From the NCBI RefSeq assembly GCF_013074385.2, contig NZ_JABEYA020000001.1, positions 1 to 64,000 of the forward strand: a stretch of DNA of 64,000 bases, written 5' to 3'. Under the pieces are notes generated by a model. The model was not told the origin of the DNA, searched no databases, and saw only the letters and a program-made list of their open reading frames with translations. A program made the translations under genes and the position numbers. Positions 47,699-56,972 of the stretch are shown here, piece after piece; within the stretch, counting starts at the first letter, position 1; each line of letters opens with the position of its first letter. Source of the DNA: Vibrio ostreicida. GTDB taxonomy: Bacteria > Pseudomonadota > Gammaproteobacteria > Enterobacterales > Vibrionaceae.

Positions 47699-48595
47699 TC
47701 ATACCTTGGGTGTCCAATGTTGACAGAATTGAATAAAAGACTTGAGCAATGGGTTTTGGTATTTCTCCTTATGAACTAATAACCAGAAGCGTCTTCTCAT
47801 ATCCAGAGGCAAGGTCAAAGGGATCACTCGGCCGTCACGAATGGCGGGCTCGGCAGAAAGGCGAGATAGACAGCCTAGCCCCAGACCGGCAGCGACACTG
47901 TTGATTAGCGCTTCGGTTGTATTGAGCTGAAATGCTTCTTGCCAATGCTCAAGGCGAGGCGCAACAACTCTCAAAAAAAACTCTCTTGATCCTGAGCCGG
48001 GCTCGCGCAGTATCCATTCGCTCTTTTCCAGCTCGCCAATTGAGACCGAAGGTAAATCAACAAAGTTAGAACAAGGGGAACAAATGATGCACATTTCATC
48101 TTCGCTAAATGGGTGAGAAAGGAGCTGTGGGTGCATGGTTTTCCCCTCAATGAGCGCAATATCCAACTCATAATCAACCAGTTTTTCACAGATGAGGGCC
48201 GAGTTAGAAATAAACAGAGTTTGTGATTTATGGCCTGTGGTATGACGGAAATCTCGCAGTAAATAGGGGCCAACTTGATTCCCTATTGTGTCACTTGCTC
48301 CTATTTTTAATAGACCACTCAAGGTTTTATCACCGTTAAACAAGAGTTCGATATCTTGAACTCTATGAAGCAATTCATCTGAAAGTGGGAGTAATTTTCG
48401 CCCTTCTTGGTTAAGGATGAGCCGATTATTGACTCGATCAAACAGCGAGTGCCCAATCTGTTTTTCTAACTCTGCTAACGCCATACTGACGGCCGCTTTT
48501 GAAAGGAAGAGCGCCTCTGATGCGGCGGTCAGCGTATCATGCTGCGTGATAGTAATAAAAACCTTCAGTTGTTTGAGAGAGATATTGGCGGCCAT
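47699..48595 (-). CDS. LysR-family transcriptional regulator beside a TDT transporter
   Basis: The 298-residue protein has a LysR helix-turn-helix (DTLTAASEALFLSKAAVSMALAELEKQI split across residues about 20-45) and an effector-binding domain with WILREPGSGSREFF (CysB/YeiE-like). It is divergent from a TDT-family transporter gene and probably controls it. Effector unknown. It starts at 48595. Confidence 0.85.
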   Translation of the reverse strand: MAANISLKQLKVFITITQHDTLTAASEALFLSKAAVSMALAELEKQIGHSLFDRVNNRLILNQEGRKLLPLSDELLHRVQDIELLFNGDKTLSGLLKIGASDTIGNQVGPYLLRDFRHTTGHKSQTLFISNSALICEKLVDYELDIALIEGKTMHPQLLSHPFSEDEMCIICSPCSNFVDLPSVSIGELEKSEWILREPGSGSREFFLRVVAPRLEHWQEAFQLNTTEALINSVAAGLGLGCLSRLSAEPAIRDGRVIPLTLPLDMRRRFWLLVHKEKYQNPLLKSFIQFCQHWTPKV

Positions 48596-48695
48596 AAATT
48601 AATGTTAAGTTATTTTGAACGAATGTTATAAATAATTAGATATATTGGAACAATAAGCAAGCGTAATATTGAGGGGTAGACAAACTGGGGGTGTA

Positions 48696-49667
48696 ATGAT
48701 GATTAAGGCAACAAAAACAAAAGTGATGGGCGCGCCGACACCCATGGCGGGGTTAGCACTAGGAATTGCTAGCTTGGGTTGGTGTTGGGAAAATTTCGTG
48801 CCCATGCAAGGCTATGGTCAGGTAGCGGGAGCGATGATTGCTGGTGTGCTTCTGATGGTATTGGCGGTGAAGTTTTTATGTCATCGTCACCTGCTCAAGC
48901 AAGATCTAGCCCACCCTGTCGTGGGCAGTGTGGTGCCGACCTTTGCCATGGCGACCATGGTTGTATCCAAAGCCCTAGGTGAACTCTCTCCCATCGCAGG
49001 TGATAGCCTATGGTTGGCGGCAGTGGTTTTGCACATTGTTTTTCTTGTCAGTTTTATTTACCACCGAGCTCAGGCTTTTGAGTTGCATCATATGGTACCA
49101 AGTTGGTTTGTTCCGCCCGTCGGAATAATTGTGGCAGACGTGTCTTTCTCAGGTAATCCTTATTTGAGTCTGATCGCAAACGGAGTTCTTATTTTCGGTA
49201 TGTTGGCTTACGCCGTGATGTTACCCGTGATGATCTATCGATTTATCTTTACCCATCAAATCCCAGATGCGGCCAAACCGACATTGGCAATTATGGCTGC
49301 GCCTGCAAGCCTGTCATTGGCCGGATATTTAACGGTGTCCACACAACCTTCACCTGTTATCATTAGCCTTTTATTTGGTGTTGGTCTACTGATGACCGCC
49401 ATCATTTATTTAGCATTTTTTAGGTTATTGAGGCTCCCGTTTAGTCCGGGTTATGCTGCCTTTACATTTCCTATGGCGATTGGAGCGACGGCCTTATTCA
49501 AGCTTGCGGACTGGATGGATAACCTTGGTATAAATGCGTATTACGTTAACCAAATTGAGGGTTTGGCCAGTTTTGAACTGATCGTTGCAACACTGGTTAT
49601 TGGGTATGTAGCATGGCGTTATTTCATTTTTTATCAGCCTCATAAGGTGATAATGCGTAATGGATAG
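48696..49667 (+). CDS. TDT-family (TehA-like) membrane transporter
   Basis: The 323-residue protein has about ten membrane spans and fits the tellurite-resistance/dicarboxylate transporter (TDT) family, with PMAGLALGIASLGWCW at the first span and the conserved PSWFVPPVGIIVADVSF. TDT proteins act as channels or exporters for anions such as dicarboxylates or sulfite, and tellurite resistance is a side effect of some members. Start at 48696 (MMIKATK) is preferred over 48669. The divergent LysR gene probably regulates it. It is 27 kb from the Ter operon, so no link is claimed. Confidence 0.85.
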   Translation: MMIKATKTKVMGAPTPMAGLALGIASLGWCWENFVPMQGYGQVAGAMIAGVLLMVLAVKFLCHRHLLKQDLAHPVVGSVVPTFAMATMVVSKALGELSPIAGDSLWLAAVVLHIVFLVSFIYHRAQAFELHHMVPSWFVPPVGIIVADVSFSGNPYLSLIANGVLIFGMLAYAVMLPVMIYRFIFTHQIPDAAKPTLAIMAAPASLSLAGYLTVSTQPSPVIISLLFGVGLLMTAIIYLAFFRLLRLPFSPGYAAFTFPMAIGATALFKLADWMDNLGINAYYVNQIEGLASFELIVATLVIGYVAWRYFIFYQPHKVIMRNG

Positions 49668-49761
49668 CCTTTTGATGAGCTTAGCCCCTGATAATACTCA
49701 GTGAAGTGCTCTACTTATGCTAATCTCACGTCAGTTATGGCAACAATAGTGTGGGGATATT

Positions 49762-52700
49762 TTGTTTACTGTCTACCATTCCAATCAAGTGGACGTGCTT
49801 AAGTCTTTGCTCGTTGAATTGATCCGGTTACATCCGTTGGAAAACCCGTTTGAACAGGAACAAATACTGGTTCAAAGTCCCGGTATGTCTCAATGGCTAA
49901 AAATGGAATTAGCCAAAGAGTTTGGTGTGGCAGCAAATTTGGAATTTCCTCTCCCAGCGACGTTTATCTGGAATATGTTTACCCAAGTATTGGCGGAGGT
50001 ACCGCAGCGCAGTGCCTTTAACAAGGAAGCCATGACTTGGAAATTTATGTTCATCTTACCGGGGTTGCTCGGTCAGACAGAATTTGAGCCATTGAAACGG
50101 TATTTGGTGGACGATGAAGACCAAAGCAAATTGTATCAATTGGCGGAAAAAATCGCCGATATCTTTGATGGTTACTTAGTCTATCGGCCAGAATGGATTG
50201 CCCAATGGGAAGCGGGCTTAGAAGTCAAAGAACTTGAGGGCGATCATCCGTGGCAACCCATTTTGTGGCGAGAATTGTATAAACATACCGTCGCCTTGGG
50301 TCAATCGCCCTATCACAGAGCCAACCTTTATCAACACTTTATTGAAACGCTCGAAAGTCACTCAACTCAATGTGAACAATTCCCCAAGCGTTTGTTTGTG
50401 TTTGGTATTACCTCTTTGCCCCCGCGTTACATGGACGCGTTAAAAGCGATAGGCGAACATATTGATGTGCATTTGATGTTTACTAACCCCTGTCGTTATT
50501 ACTGGGGTGATGTCCGCGACCGAAAATTTCTTGCACGACTGGCCGCCAAACACCGCCAACGCTTAATTTGGAAAAAGGACCATTCTGAGTCAGTTGGCGA
50601 CTCTCATCAACTTAAAGGTAACCTTGAGCAGAATACCAATGATGAGACGCACACAGAATTTGTGGGGAACAGTTTACTGGCCTCGATGGGAAAATTGGGT
50701 CGAGACAATATGTTGCTCTTGTCTCAATTAGAATCTCATGAGATAGAGGCTTTTGTTGACATCAATCGAACCTCGTTGTTGAAACATTTGCAAGCCGACA
50801 TCCTCAATCTTGAGCAGCATCAAAAGGATACGGTGCTGGATCACAGTCATCATAAGCCAACCATTTCAACAGATGACAGCTCATTGACCTTACATGCTTG
50901 CCACAGCCCAATGCGTGAAGTGGAAGTGCTACACGATCAATTGTTGGCGATGTTTGAACAAGAACCCAGTTTGAAGCCACGAGATATTATTGTGATGGTG
51001 GCCGATATTAACGCCTACAGCCCCGCGATTCAGGCGGTGTTTGGTAATGCACCAGGTGAACGATTTATTCCGTATTCGATTTCTGATCGCACCGCTGATC
51101 TAGAGAGTCCTATTCTCCATGCCTTTATGCAAATTCTTGGTTTGCCTAAGACTCGTTGTCTTGCATCAGAGCTATTGGAATTACTGGAGATCCCCGCCAT
51201 CTTATCGCGTTTTGAGTTAGATGAGGACGAATTCATTTTGGCGAAACAATGGGTCGAGGAATCGGGTATTCGTTGGGGACTCAATACGAACACAGGTCAC
51301 GAATTTGATTTGCCTAAGACAGCTCAAAATACTTGGCAATTTGGTATTCAAAGAATGTTGCTTGGTTATGCGATGCCAGATGCCATCGGACCTCTTCAAA
51401 CGGAAGACGGTTTGTTGTCGCCATACAATGAAGTTCAAGGCATGGGCGCTGAGTTGGCCGGTAAACTGGCTCACTTTATCGACACCGTTAGCCATTACCG
51501 CGATCAGTTTTCACGTTCTCAATCGATTGATCATTGGCGTGAGGCGCTGACGTTATCACTGGATGATTTCTTTAAGGTTGATTTAGAAGGTGAAGCGGCA
51601 CTGAAGTCAATTAGGGAGACATTGTCGACGCTGAAGCAACAATTGAATGACGCAGATTACACACAGGAATTAACGCCGACTATCGTTTATCAGTATTTTG
51701 ATACCAAGTTATCGGGCACTCGAGTCAGCCAGCGCTTTCTTGCAGGACAAGTGAACTTTTGTACCTTGATGCCAATGCGCTCTATTCCGTTTCGAAGTGT
51801 TTGTCTGCTAGGCATGAATGAAGGTGTCTATCCAAGATCAATGCCCCCAGAAAGTTTTGATTTGATGAATACTCGAACCAAGCCAGGTGATCGTTCGCGT
51901 CGTGACGACGACCGTTACCTGTTTCTTGAGGCGTTATTGTCGGCGCAGCATACCTTATATATTAGTTATGTCGGACGTTCAATCTTGGACAATACAACAC
52001 GGGTGCCGTCGGTATTGGTATCGGAACTGATGGAGTATTGTCAGCAGAATTATTGTTTACAGGGTGATCAAGATAATCCGGTTGATGATTCGGGGCGACG
52101 GTTGCTAGCGAGTATTCGCTTTCACCACGCCATGGTTCCCTTTAGTCCAAGTTCTTTTGGCGAACGCCATACAAGTTATGCCAAAGAGTGGTTGCCAGCT
52201 GCAAACCGACAAGGTCAATTGAGTGGGCAGTTTAACCGACCACTAACGGACTTTCTGAACGAGGCAACGTTTCCACTTGATCTTGACTTAATCGAACTGC
52301 AACGATTCTGGCGTCTTCCCGTCGAGTATTTCTTTAATCGTCGCCTAAAAGTGCGTTTTGAGCCACCATTGTCGGTGATGCAGGACAATGAACCTTTTGT
52401 TTTAAATGGTCTGGAAAGTTATCAAATGAGGGACCAGCTACTGGAAACCTTACTTGAACATAAGTTAAACGGGGGAAAGGGTTCGCAGGTGGCCATTGAA
52501 AGGTTTATCTCGGATTTAAGGGCGCAAGGAAAATTGCCTGTAGGCGCGATGGGAGAGATTGAGTTTGAAATAAATCGAGTGCAAACCGAAGAGTTGGTTG
52601 AGCAGTTATCGTTGTTATGTGGCAACGCTGAAGATGATGTTGAAATCAAACTGACCTTTGATGTATTAGGTCAAGGGAGACCAGTGCAACTGACTGGTTG

Positions 52701-53226
52701 GTTAACTCACAATTACCATTCTGGATTGGTGCGTTTTCGCAGTGGAAAAGTCCGTTCACAGGACTATCTCTCTGCTTGGATTGATCACCTCTCTATCGCG
52801 GCAATGGGGTATGTGAAACCCACCCATGTTGTTGGTTATGACCGTAAACAAGGCGTCGTGCATTTGAGCTTCCCTGCGATGAATGACGCTAAGTTGGCGC
52901 ATTCTTCACTCTCTGAGTTGGTTGGTTTTTTTTATCATGGGATGACCTCACCTTTACCTTACTTCCCTAACACTGCCTTAGCGTGTGTTGAAGCGGGGTT
53001 CAGCCGAGGGGGATGGGTTGATGATGAACAAAAATCGTTCAAAAAAATGGCCGATACCTTTAATGATGGCTACGTCTTTAAAGGAGAAGGGGCAAACTCT
53101 TATATCTCGCGTATCTGGCCAGTATGGACAGAATCACTTGCCACTGATGTCAGAGCCTTGTCCGTACTGGTAATGCAGCCCCCGAGATTGTTAATACGGG
53201 ATGCGGTTGAGAAAAAGAGCGATTAG
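49762..53226 (+). CDS. recC: Exodeoxyribonuclease V subunit gamma, RecC
   Basis: The 1154-residue subunit of RecBCD recognises Chi sites and helps split the DNA duplex. It begins at a TTG (GTGGGGAT region ahead) with FTVYHSNQVDVLK, then EQEQILVQSPGMSQWLKMEL, close to E. coli RecC. It also has the conserved FCTLMPMRSIPFRSVCLLGM in the middle and GDRSRRDDDRYLFLEALLSA. The E. coli protein is 1122 residues. recB follows after 125 bases, with no ptrA gene between. Confidence 0.93.
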   Translation: MFTVYHSNQVDVLKSLLVELIRLHPLENPFEQEQILVQSPGMSQWLKMELAKEFGVAANLEFPLPATFIWNMFTQVLAEVPQRSAFNKEAMTWKFMFILPGLLGQTEFEPLKRYLVDDEDQSKLYQLAEKIADIFDGYLVYRPEWIAQWEAGLEVKELEGDHPWQPILWRELYKHTVALGQSPYHRANLYQHFIETLESHSTQCEQFPKRLFVFGITSLPPRYMDALKAIGEHIDVHLMFTNPCRYYWGDVRDRKFLARLAAKHRQRLIWKKDHSESVGDSHQLKGNLEQNTNDETHTEFVGNSLLASMGKLGRDNMLLLSQLESHEIEAFVDINRTSLLKHLQADILNLEQHQKDTVLDHSHHKPTISTDDSSLTLHACHSPMREVEVLHDQLLAMFEQEPSLKPRDIIVMVADINAYSPAIQAVFGNAPGERFIPYSISDRTADLESPILHAFMQILGLPKTRCLASELLELLEIPAILSRFELDEDEFILAKQWVEESGIRWGLNTNTGHEFDLPKTAQNTWQFGIQRMLLGYAMPDAIGPLQTEDGLLSPYNEVQGMGAELAGKLAHFIDTVSHYRDQFSRSQSIDHWREALTLSLDDFFKVDLEGEAALKSIRETLSTLKQQLNDADYTQELTPTIVYQYFDTKLSGTRVSQRFLAGQVNFCTLMPMRSIPFRSVCLLGMNEGVYPRSMPPESFDLMNTRTKPGDRSRRDDDRYLFLEALLSAQHTLYISYVGRSILDNTTRVPSVLVSELMEYCQQNYCLQGDQDNPVDDSGRRLLASIRFHHAMVPFSPSSFGERHTSYAKEWLPAANRQGQLSGQFNRPLTDFLNEATFPLDLDLIELQRFWRLPVEYFFNRRLKVRFEPPLSVMQDNEPFVLNGLESYQMRDQLLETLLEHKLNGGKGSQVAIERFISDLRAQGKLPVGAMGEIEFEINRVQTEELVEQLSLLCGNAEDDVEIKLTFDVLGQGRPVQLTGWLTHNYHSGLVRFRSGKVRSQDYLSAWIDHLSIAAMGYVKPTHVVGYDRKQGVVHLSFPAMNDAKLAHSSLSELVGFFYHGMTSPLPYFPNTALACVEAGFSRGGWVDDEQKSFKKMADTFNDGYVFKGEGANSYISRIWPVWTESLATDVRALSVLVMQPPRLLIRDAVEKKSD

Positions 53227-53351
53227 AGATCCGATGTGTCTGACGGCAAGAGAGCAGAGTGCTTATATGGGGCCAACATGAATAAGAGATATCGTTACAA
53301 TGACAGGATCACTGAACGGTCCGAACGACAGGCATCAGAGGCGACAAGTTT

Positions 53352-56300
53352 ATGACATCCGTTTCTACGGTGACATTGCTTAATACTATGACGTTCCCAC
53401 TCCATGGGGCGCGTTTGATAGAGGCATCGGCTGGGACAGGAAAAACGTTTACTATCGCGGGTCTGTACCTAAGGTTATTACTCGGCCATGGAGATGATGG
53501 CAGCCAGCACCGACAACCTTTGACGGTAGACCAAATTTTGGTAGTGACCTTTACGGAAGCGGCGACCGCGGAATTAAGAGATCGAATTCGGGCACGTATT
53601 CATGATGCGCGCTTAGCCTTTAATCGTCAGAAAAGCGATGATCCTGTTATTGCGCCTTTGCTTGAACAAATCTCTGATCACCAACAGGCGTCAGCGATTT
53701 TATTGCAGGCCGAGCGGCAAATGGATGAAGCGGCCGTCTATACAATTCACGGCTTTTGCCAACGGATGCTGACCCAAAATGCGTTTGAATCAGGTAGTCG
53801 TTTTAATAATGAATTTATCACGGATGAAAGCCACCTTAAAGCTCAGATAGTAGAGGATTATTGGAGACGGAACTTTTACCCGCTGTCTGTTGAACTGGCG
53901 GGAGAAGTACGTCGGATCTGGAGCTCACCGACCGCTTTATTCAATGAGATAAGCGCTTATTTGTCCGGCCCGCCTTTAGAATTAACGGTGGCTGCAATGC
54001 ACGGAGAGTTAAGGGATCTGCACGCGAAAAATCTCACATTAATAGATGCCTTAAAAGCGACGTGGCGGGAAGGACAAACGGAGTATTTTGACCTGATTAG
54101 TGACTCTGATATTAATAAGCGTAGTTACACGAAAAAGTCTTTACCTGAGTGGTTAGGAGCCGTCACTGCGTGGGCCGAAACAGAGACGACTGAATACGAC
54201 TATCCGGATAAACTGGAAAAATTTGCTCAAAATGTGTTGGTCGATAAAACACCAAAAGGACAGCCTCCCCTGCACCCGACGTTTACAGCGATAGAAGACT
54301 TTATTACCCAACCTATTAGTTTGAAGGCTCCGTTGTTGGCGCACGCGATTGATCAGTGCCGACAAATGCTAGAAAAAGAAAAATATCAAAAACAGTGGTT
54401 GTCGTTTGATGATTTGCTGACACAGCTTGGTACTGCGATAGACAAGGATGACAATGGTCAACTGACGGCTCGGATACGCAACCTGTATCCAGTGGCGATG
54501 ATCGATGAATTTCAGGATACAGATCCTACCCAGTACCGAATTTTTAGTCGTATCTATTTACCTGATACTGATTGTGGGCTGTTTATGATAGGGGATCCTA
54601 AACAGGCGATTTATGGCTTTCGAGGGGCCGATATTTTTACCTATATTAAGGCTCGAAATCAGGTCTCATCGCATTTCACGCTAGGAACTAACTGGCGTTC
54701 AAGTGCCGATATGGTGGCGGCTGTGAATCAGATTTTTACCGCGACAACACGTCCGTTTATTTACGAGAAAGATATTCCATTTGTGCCCGTTAATCCTAGT
54801 CCCAACGCAGAGCAATATTTTTGGACACTCGCAGGTAAAAGGCAACCTGCTCTGACTTACTGGTTACAAGATACAGAAGAAAAACCCCTTGCCAAAGGGG
54901 ATTATCTTCAGGCAATGGCGCAGGCCTGTGCCGATCAAATCCATAATGTGTTGTCACTCGCGCAAAACAAGGAAGCTTTTTTTCATAAAAAGGATCAGGC
55001 CAAGCCGGTTCTAGCGGGTGACATTGCGGTGCTGGTTCGGACAGGCAGTGAAGGTCGAATGATCAAACAGGCCTTAGCAGCACAAGGCATAGCCAGCGTG
55101 TATTTGTCGAATCGGGATAGCGTCTTTATTTCCTCTGTTGCTCAGGACTTGCAACGGTTGTTACAGGCAGTACTGATACCTGAAAATGATCGAGCCTTGC
55201 GGGCCAGTTTGGCCTCTGAGTTATTTGCACTGGATACCCTTACACTCGACAAACTTAACAACGATGAGAATGATTGGGAAAACGTCATTGCTGAATTCAA
55301 GGAATATCGATGTTTATGGTCAACCCGCGGCGTATTACCCATGTTACGCAGTGTCATGAGTAAGCGCCATATTGCCGAACGTTTGTTGGAGGAAGACAAT
55401 GGGGAACGAACGCTCACCGACTTGATGCATCTTGGAGAATTACTTCAACAAGCCAGTCAAGAACTGGACAGTGACCATGGTTTGTTACGTTGGTTGTCCC
55501 AGAGGATCAGTGATGCGGATAGCGGATTGGGTGCCAGCGATGAACAAATTCAACGCCTTGAATCGGAAAGAAATCTCGTTCAGATTGTGACAATACATAA
55601 GTCTAAAGGTCTTGAGTATGATCTGGTTTTTCTACCGTTTGTGTTCAGTTATCGTCAGGCCAATGAAGCCAAATATTACGACAGCGAGCGTGAGCAAACC
55701 ATCCTCGATATTACCGCTCAAAAGAACGCTCTGATACAGGCTGATAAAGAGCGTTTAGCGGAAGATTTACGTTTGATTTACGTGGCGCTTACCCGCTCAG
55801 TGTTTGGTTGTTTTGTGGGGATTGCTCCTATTAGAGATGGTCGTTCAACTAAGGAGCCTACAGGCGTTCACCATAGCGCGTTTGGGTATCTGCTTCAGGA
55901 CGGCCAACCAGGCAGTATCGCCGCGCTCTCTCTGGCGGTGGAAAAACAGGCTCAGGCGATGGCTTGTGTTTCACTAACAGGGTTACCCGAACCCTGTGCT
56001 AAGGTTTTTACCCCTGAGACGGAAGAACCTCAAGTGCTTAAAGCAAAGGTTCTTACTCGTGAAATTGACAGAAATTGGCGTTTGACCAGTTATTCTGGGC
56101 TAGTCAAACAGGGGGGGAGTCACTCTGCTGATATTGTATCCAGCGATATCCTCTCGATGGATATGGATTCGTCGAACGAGCAACAAGAGCCCGTTTTACC
56201 CGTCTCAGAGAAAAGCATTTTTACTTTTCCTAAAGGCCCTCGGGCCGGCACCTTTCTCCACACACTGTTCGAAGAATTGGACTTTACCCAACTTGCGACT

Positions 56301-56972
56301 AGTGAGGGAAATGTTGATATTATTGTTCGTTTAATGGAAGCGGAGTCGTTAGATCCCCAATGGTTGCCTGTTTTACAACAGCTCATTGATACGGTGTTGG
56401 CAACGCCTTTGGATGATAAGGCGTTAAAGCTCAACCAAATTCAATCGTCGCAACGTTTGGTCGAAATGGAATTTCTTTTACCGATTAAAGTGTTATCGGC
56501 TCCTTCACTCAATCGAGTTATTCAGAGGCATGACATCTTATCGGCGCAAGCGGGGGATTTAGGTTTTCTGCCTGTTCAGGGCATGTTAAAAGGCTTCATT
56601 GATCTCGTATTTGAGCATCAGGGCAAATACTATATCCTTGATTGGAAATCTAACTATTTAGGGGATTCGGTCAACGACTATCATAGTGATGCCCTGAAAG
56701 CGGCGATGGCTGAACATCGTTATGATCTTCAGTACCAGATCTATGCGCTGGCTCTGCATCGCTTTTTAGGGAGTCGTTTGCCTGACTATGACTATCCGCG
56801 CCACTTTGGAGGCGTATATTATTTGTTCTTGCGTGGCATGGATGGAGGAAGCAAACATGGCATTTTTTACTCGTGCCCTAGTCAAGAATTGCTGCAAGAT
56901 ATGGATAACCTAATCGATGGGAATCCGATTGAACCGAAACAGAGTCATTCGGGTCAAATGGAGTTACTTTAG
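53352..56972 (+). CDS. recB: Exodeoxyribonuclease V subunit beta, RecB
   Basis: The 1206-residue subunit carries a 3'-to-5' SF1 helicase with Walker A EASAGTGKTFTIAGLYLRLL and motif II AMIDEFQDTDPTQYRIF. Motif VI is in LRLIYVALTRSVF. The C-terminal nuclease domain has the metal-binding motif YILDWKSNYLG. With RecC and RecD it processes double-strand breaks and degrades foreign linear DNA. Its stop overlaps the recD GTG by one base (TAGTG). Confidence 0.94.
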   Translation: MTSVSTVTLLNTMTFPLHGARLIEASAGTGKTFTIAGLYLRLLLGHGDDGSQHRQPLTVDQILVVTFTEAATAELRDRIRARIHDARLAFNRQKSDDPVIAPLLEQISDHQQASAILLQAERQMDEAAVYTIHGFCQRMLTQNAFESGSRFNNEFITDESHLKAQIVEDYWRRNFYPLSVELAGEVRRIWSSPTALFNEISAYLSGPPLELTVAAMHGELRDLHAKNLTLIDALKATWREGQTEYFDLISDSDINKRSYTKKSLPEWLGAVTAWAETETTEYDYPDKLEKFAQNVLVDKTPKGQPPLHPTFTAIEDFITQPISLKAPLLAHAIDQCRQMLEKEKYQKQWLSFDDLLTQLGTAIDKDDNGQLTARIRNLYPVAMIDEFQDTDPTQYRIFSRIYLPDTDCGLFMIGDPKQAIYGFRGADIFTYIKARNQVSSHFTLGTNWRSSADMVAAVNQIFTATTRPFIYEKDIPFVPVNPSPNAEQYFWTLAGKRQPALTYWLQDTEEKPLAKGDYLQAMAQACADQIHNVLSLAQNKEAFFHKKDQAKPVLAGDIAVLVRTGSEGRMIKQALAAQGIASVYLSNRDSVFISSVAQDLQRLLQAVLIPENDRALRASLASELFALDTLTLDKLNNDENDWENVIAEFKEYRCLWSTRGVLPMLRSVMSKRHIAERLLEEDNGERTLTDLMHLGELLQQASQELDSDHGLLRWLSQRISDADSGLGASDEQIQRLESERNLVQIVTIHKSKGLEYDLVFLPFVFSYRQANEAKYYDSEREQTILDITAQKNALIQADKERLAEDLRLIYVALTRSVFGCFVGIAPIRDGRSTKEPTGVHHSAFGYLLQDGQPGSIAALSLAVEKQAQAMACVSLTGLPEPCAKVFTPETEEPQVLKAKVLTREIDRNWRLTSYSGLVKQGGSHSADIVSSDILSMDMDSSNEQQEPVLPVSEKSIFTFPKGPRAGTFLHTLFEELDFTQLATSEGNVDIIVRLMEAESLDPQWLPVLQQLIDTVLATPLDDKALKLNQIQSSQRLVEMEFLLPIKVLSAPSLNRVIQRHDILSAQAGDLGFLPVQGMLKGFIDLVFEHQGKYYILDWKSNYLGDSVNDYHSDALKAAMAEHRYDLQYQIYALALHRFLGSRLPDYDYPRHFGGVYYLFLRGMDGGSKHGIFYSCPSQELLQDMDNLIDGNPIEPKQSHSGQMELL

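Noticed and set aside
48669..49667. TDT/TehA-like transporter as part of the Ter/TelA tellurite system
   Set aside because: It is 27 kb away, has its own LysR regulator, and TDT proteins transport varied anions; nothing in the sequence ties it to the Ter operon.
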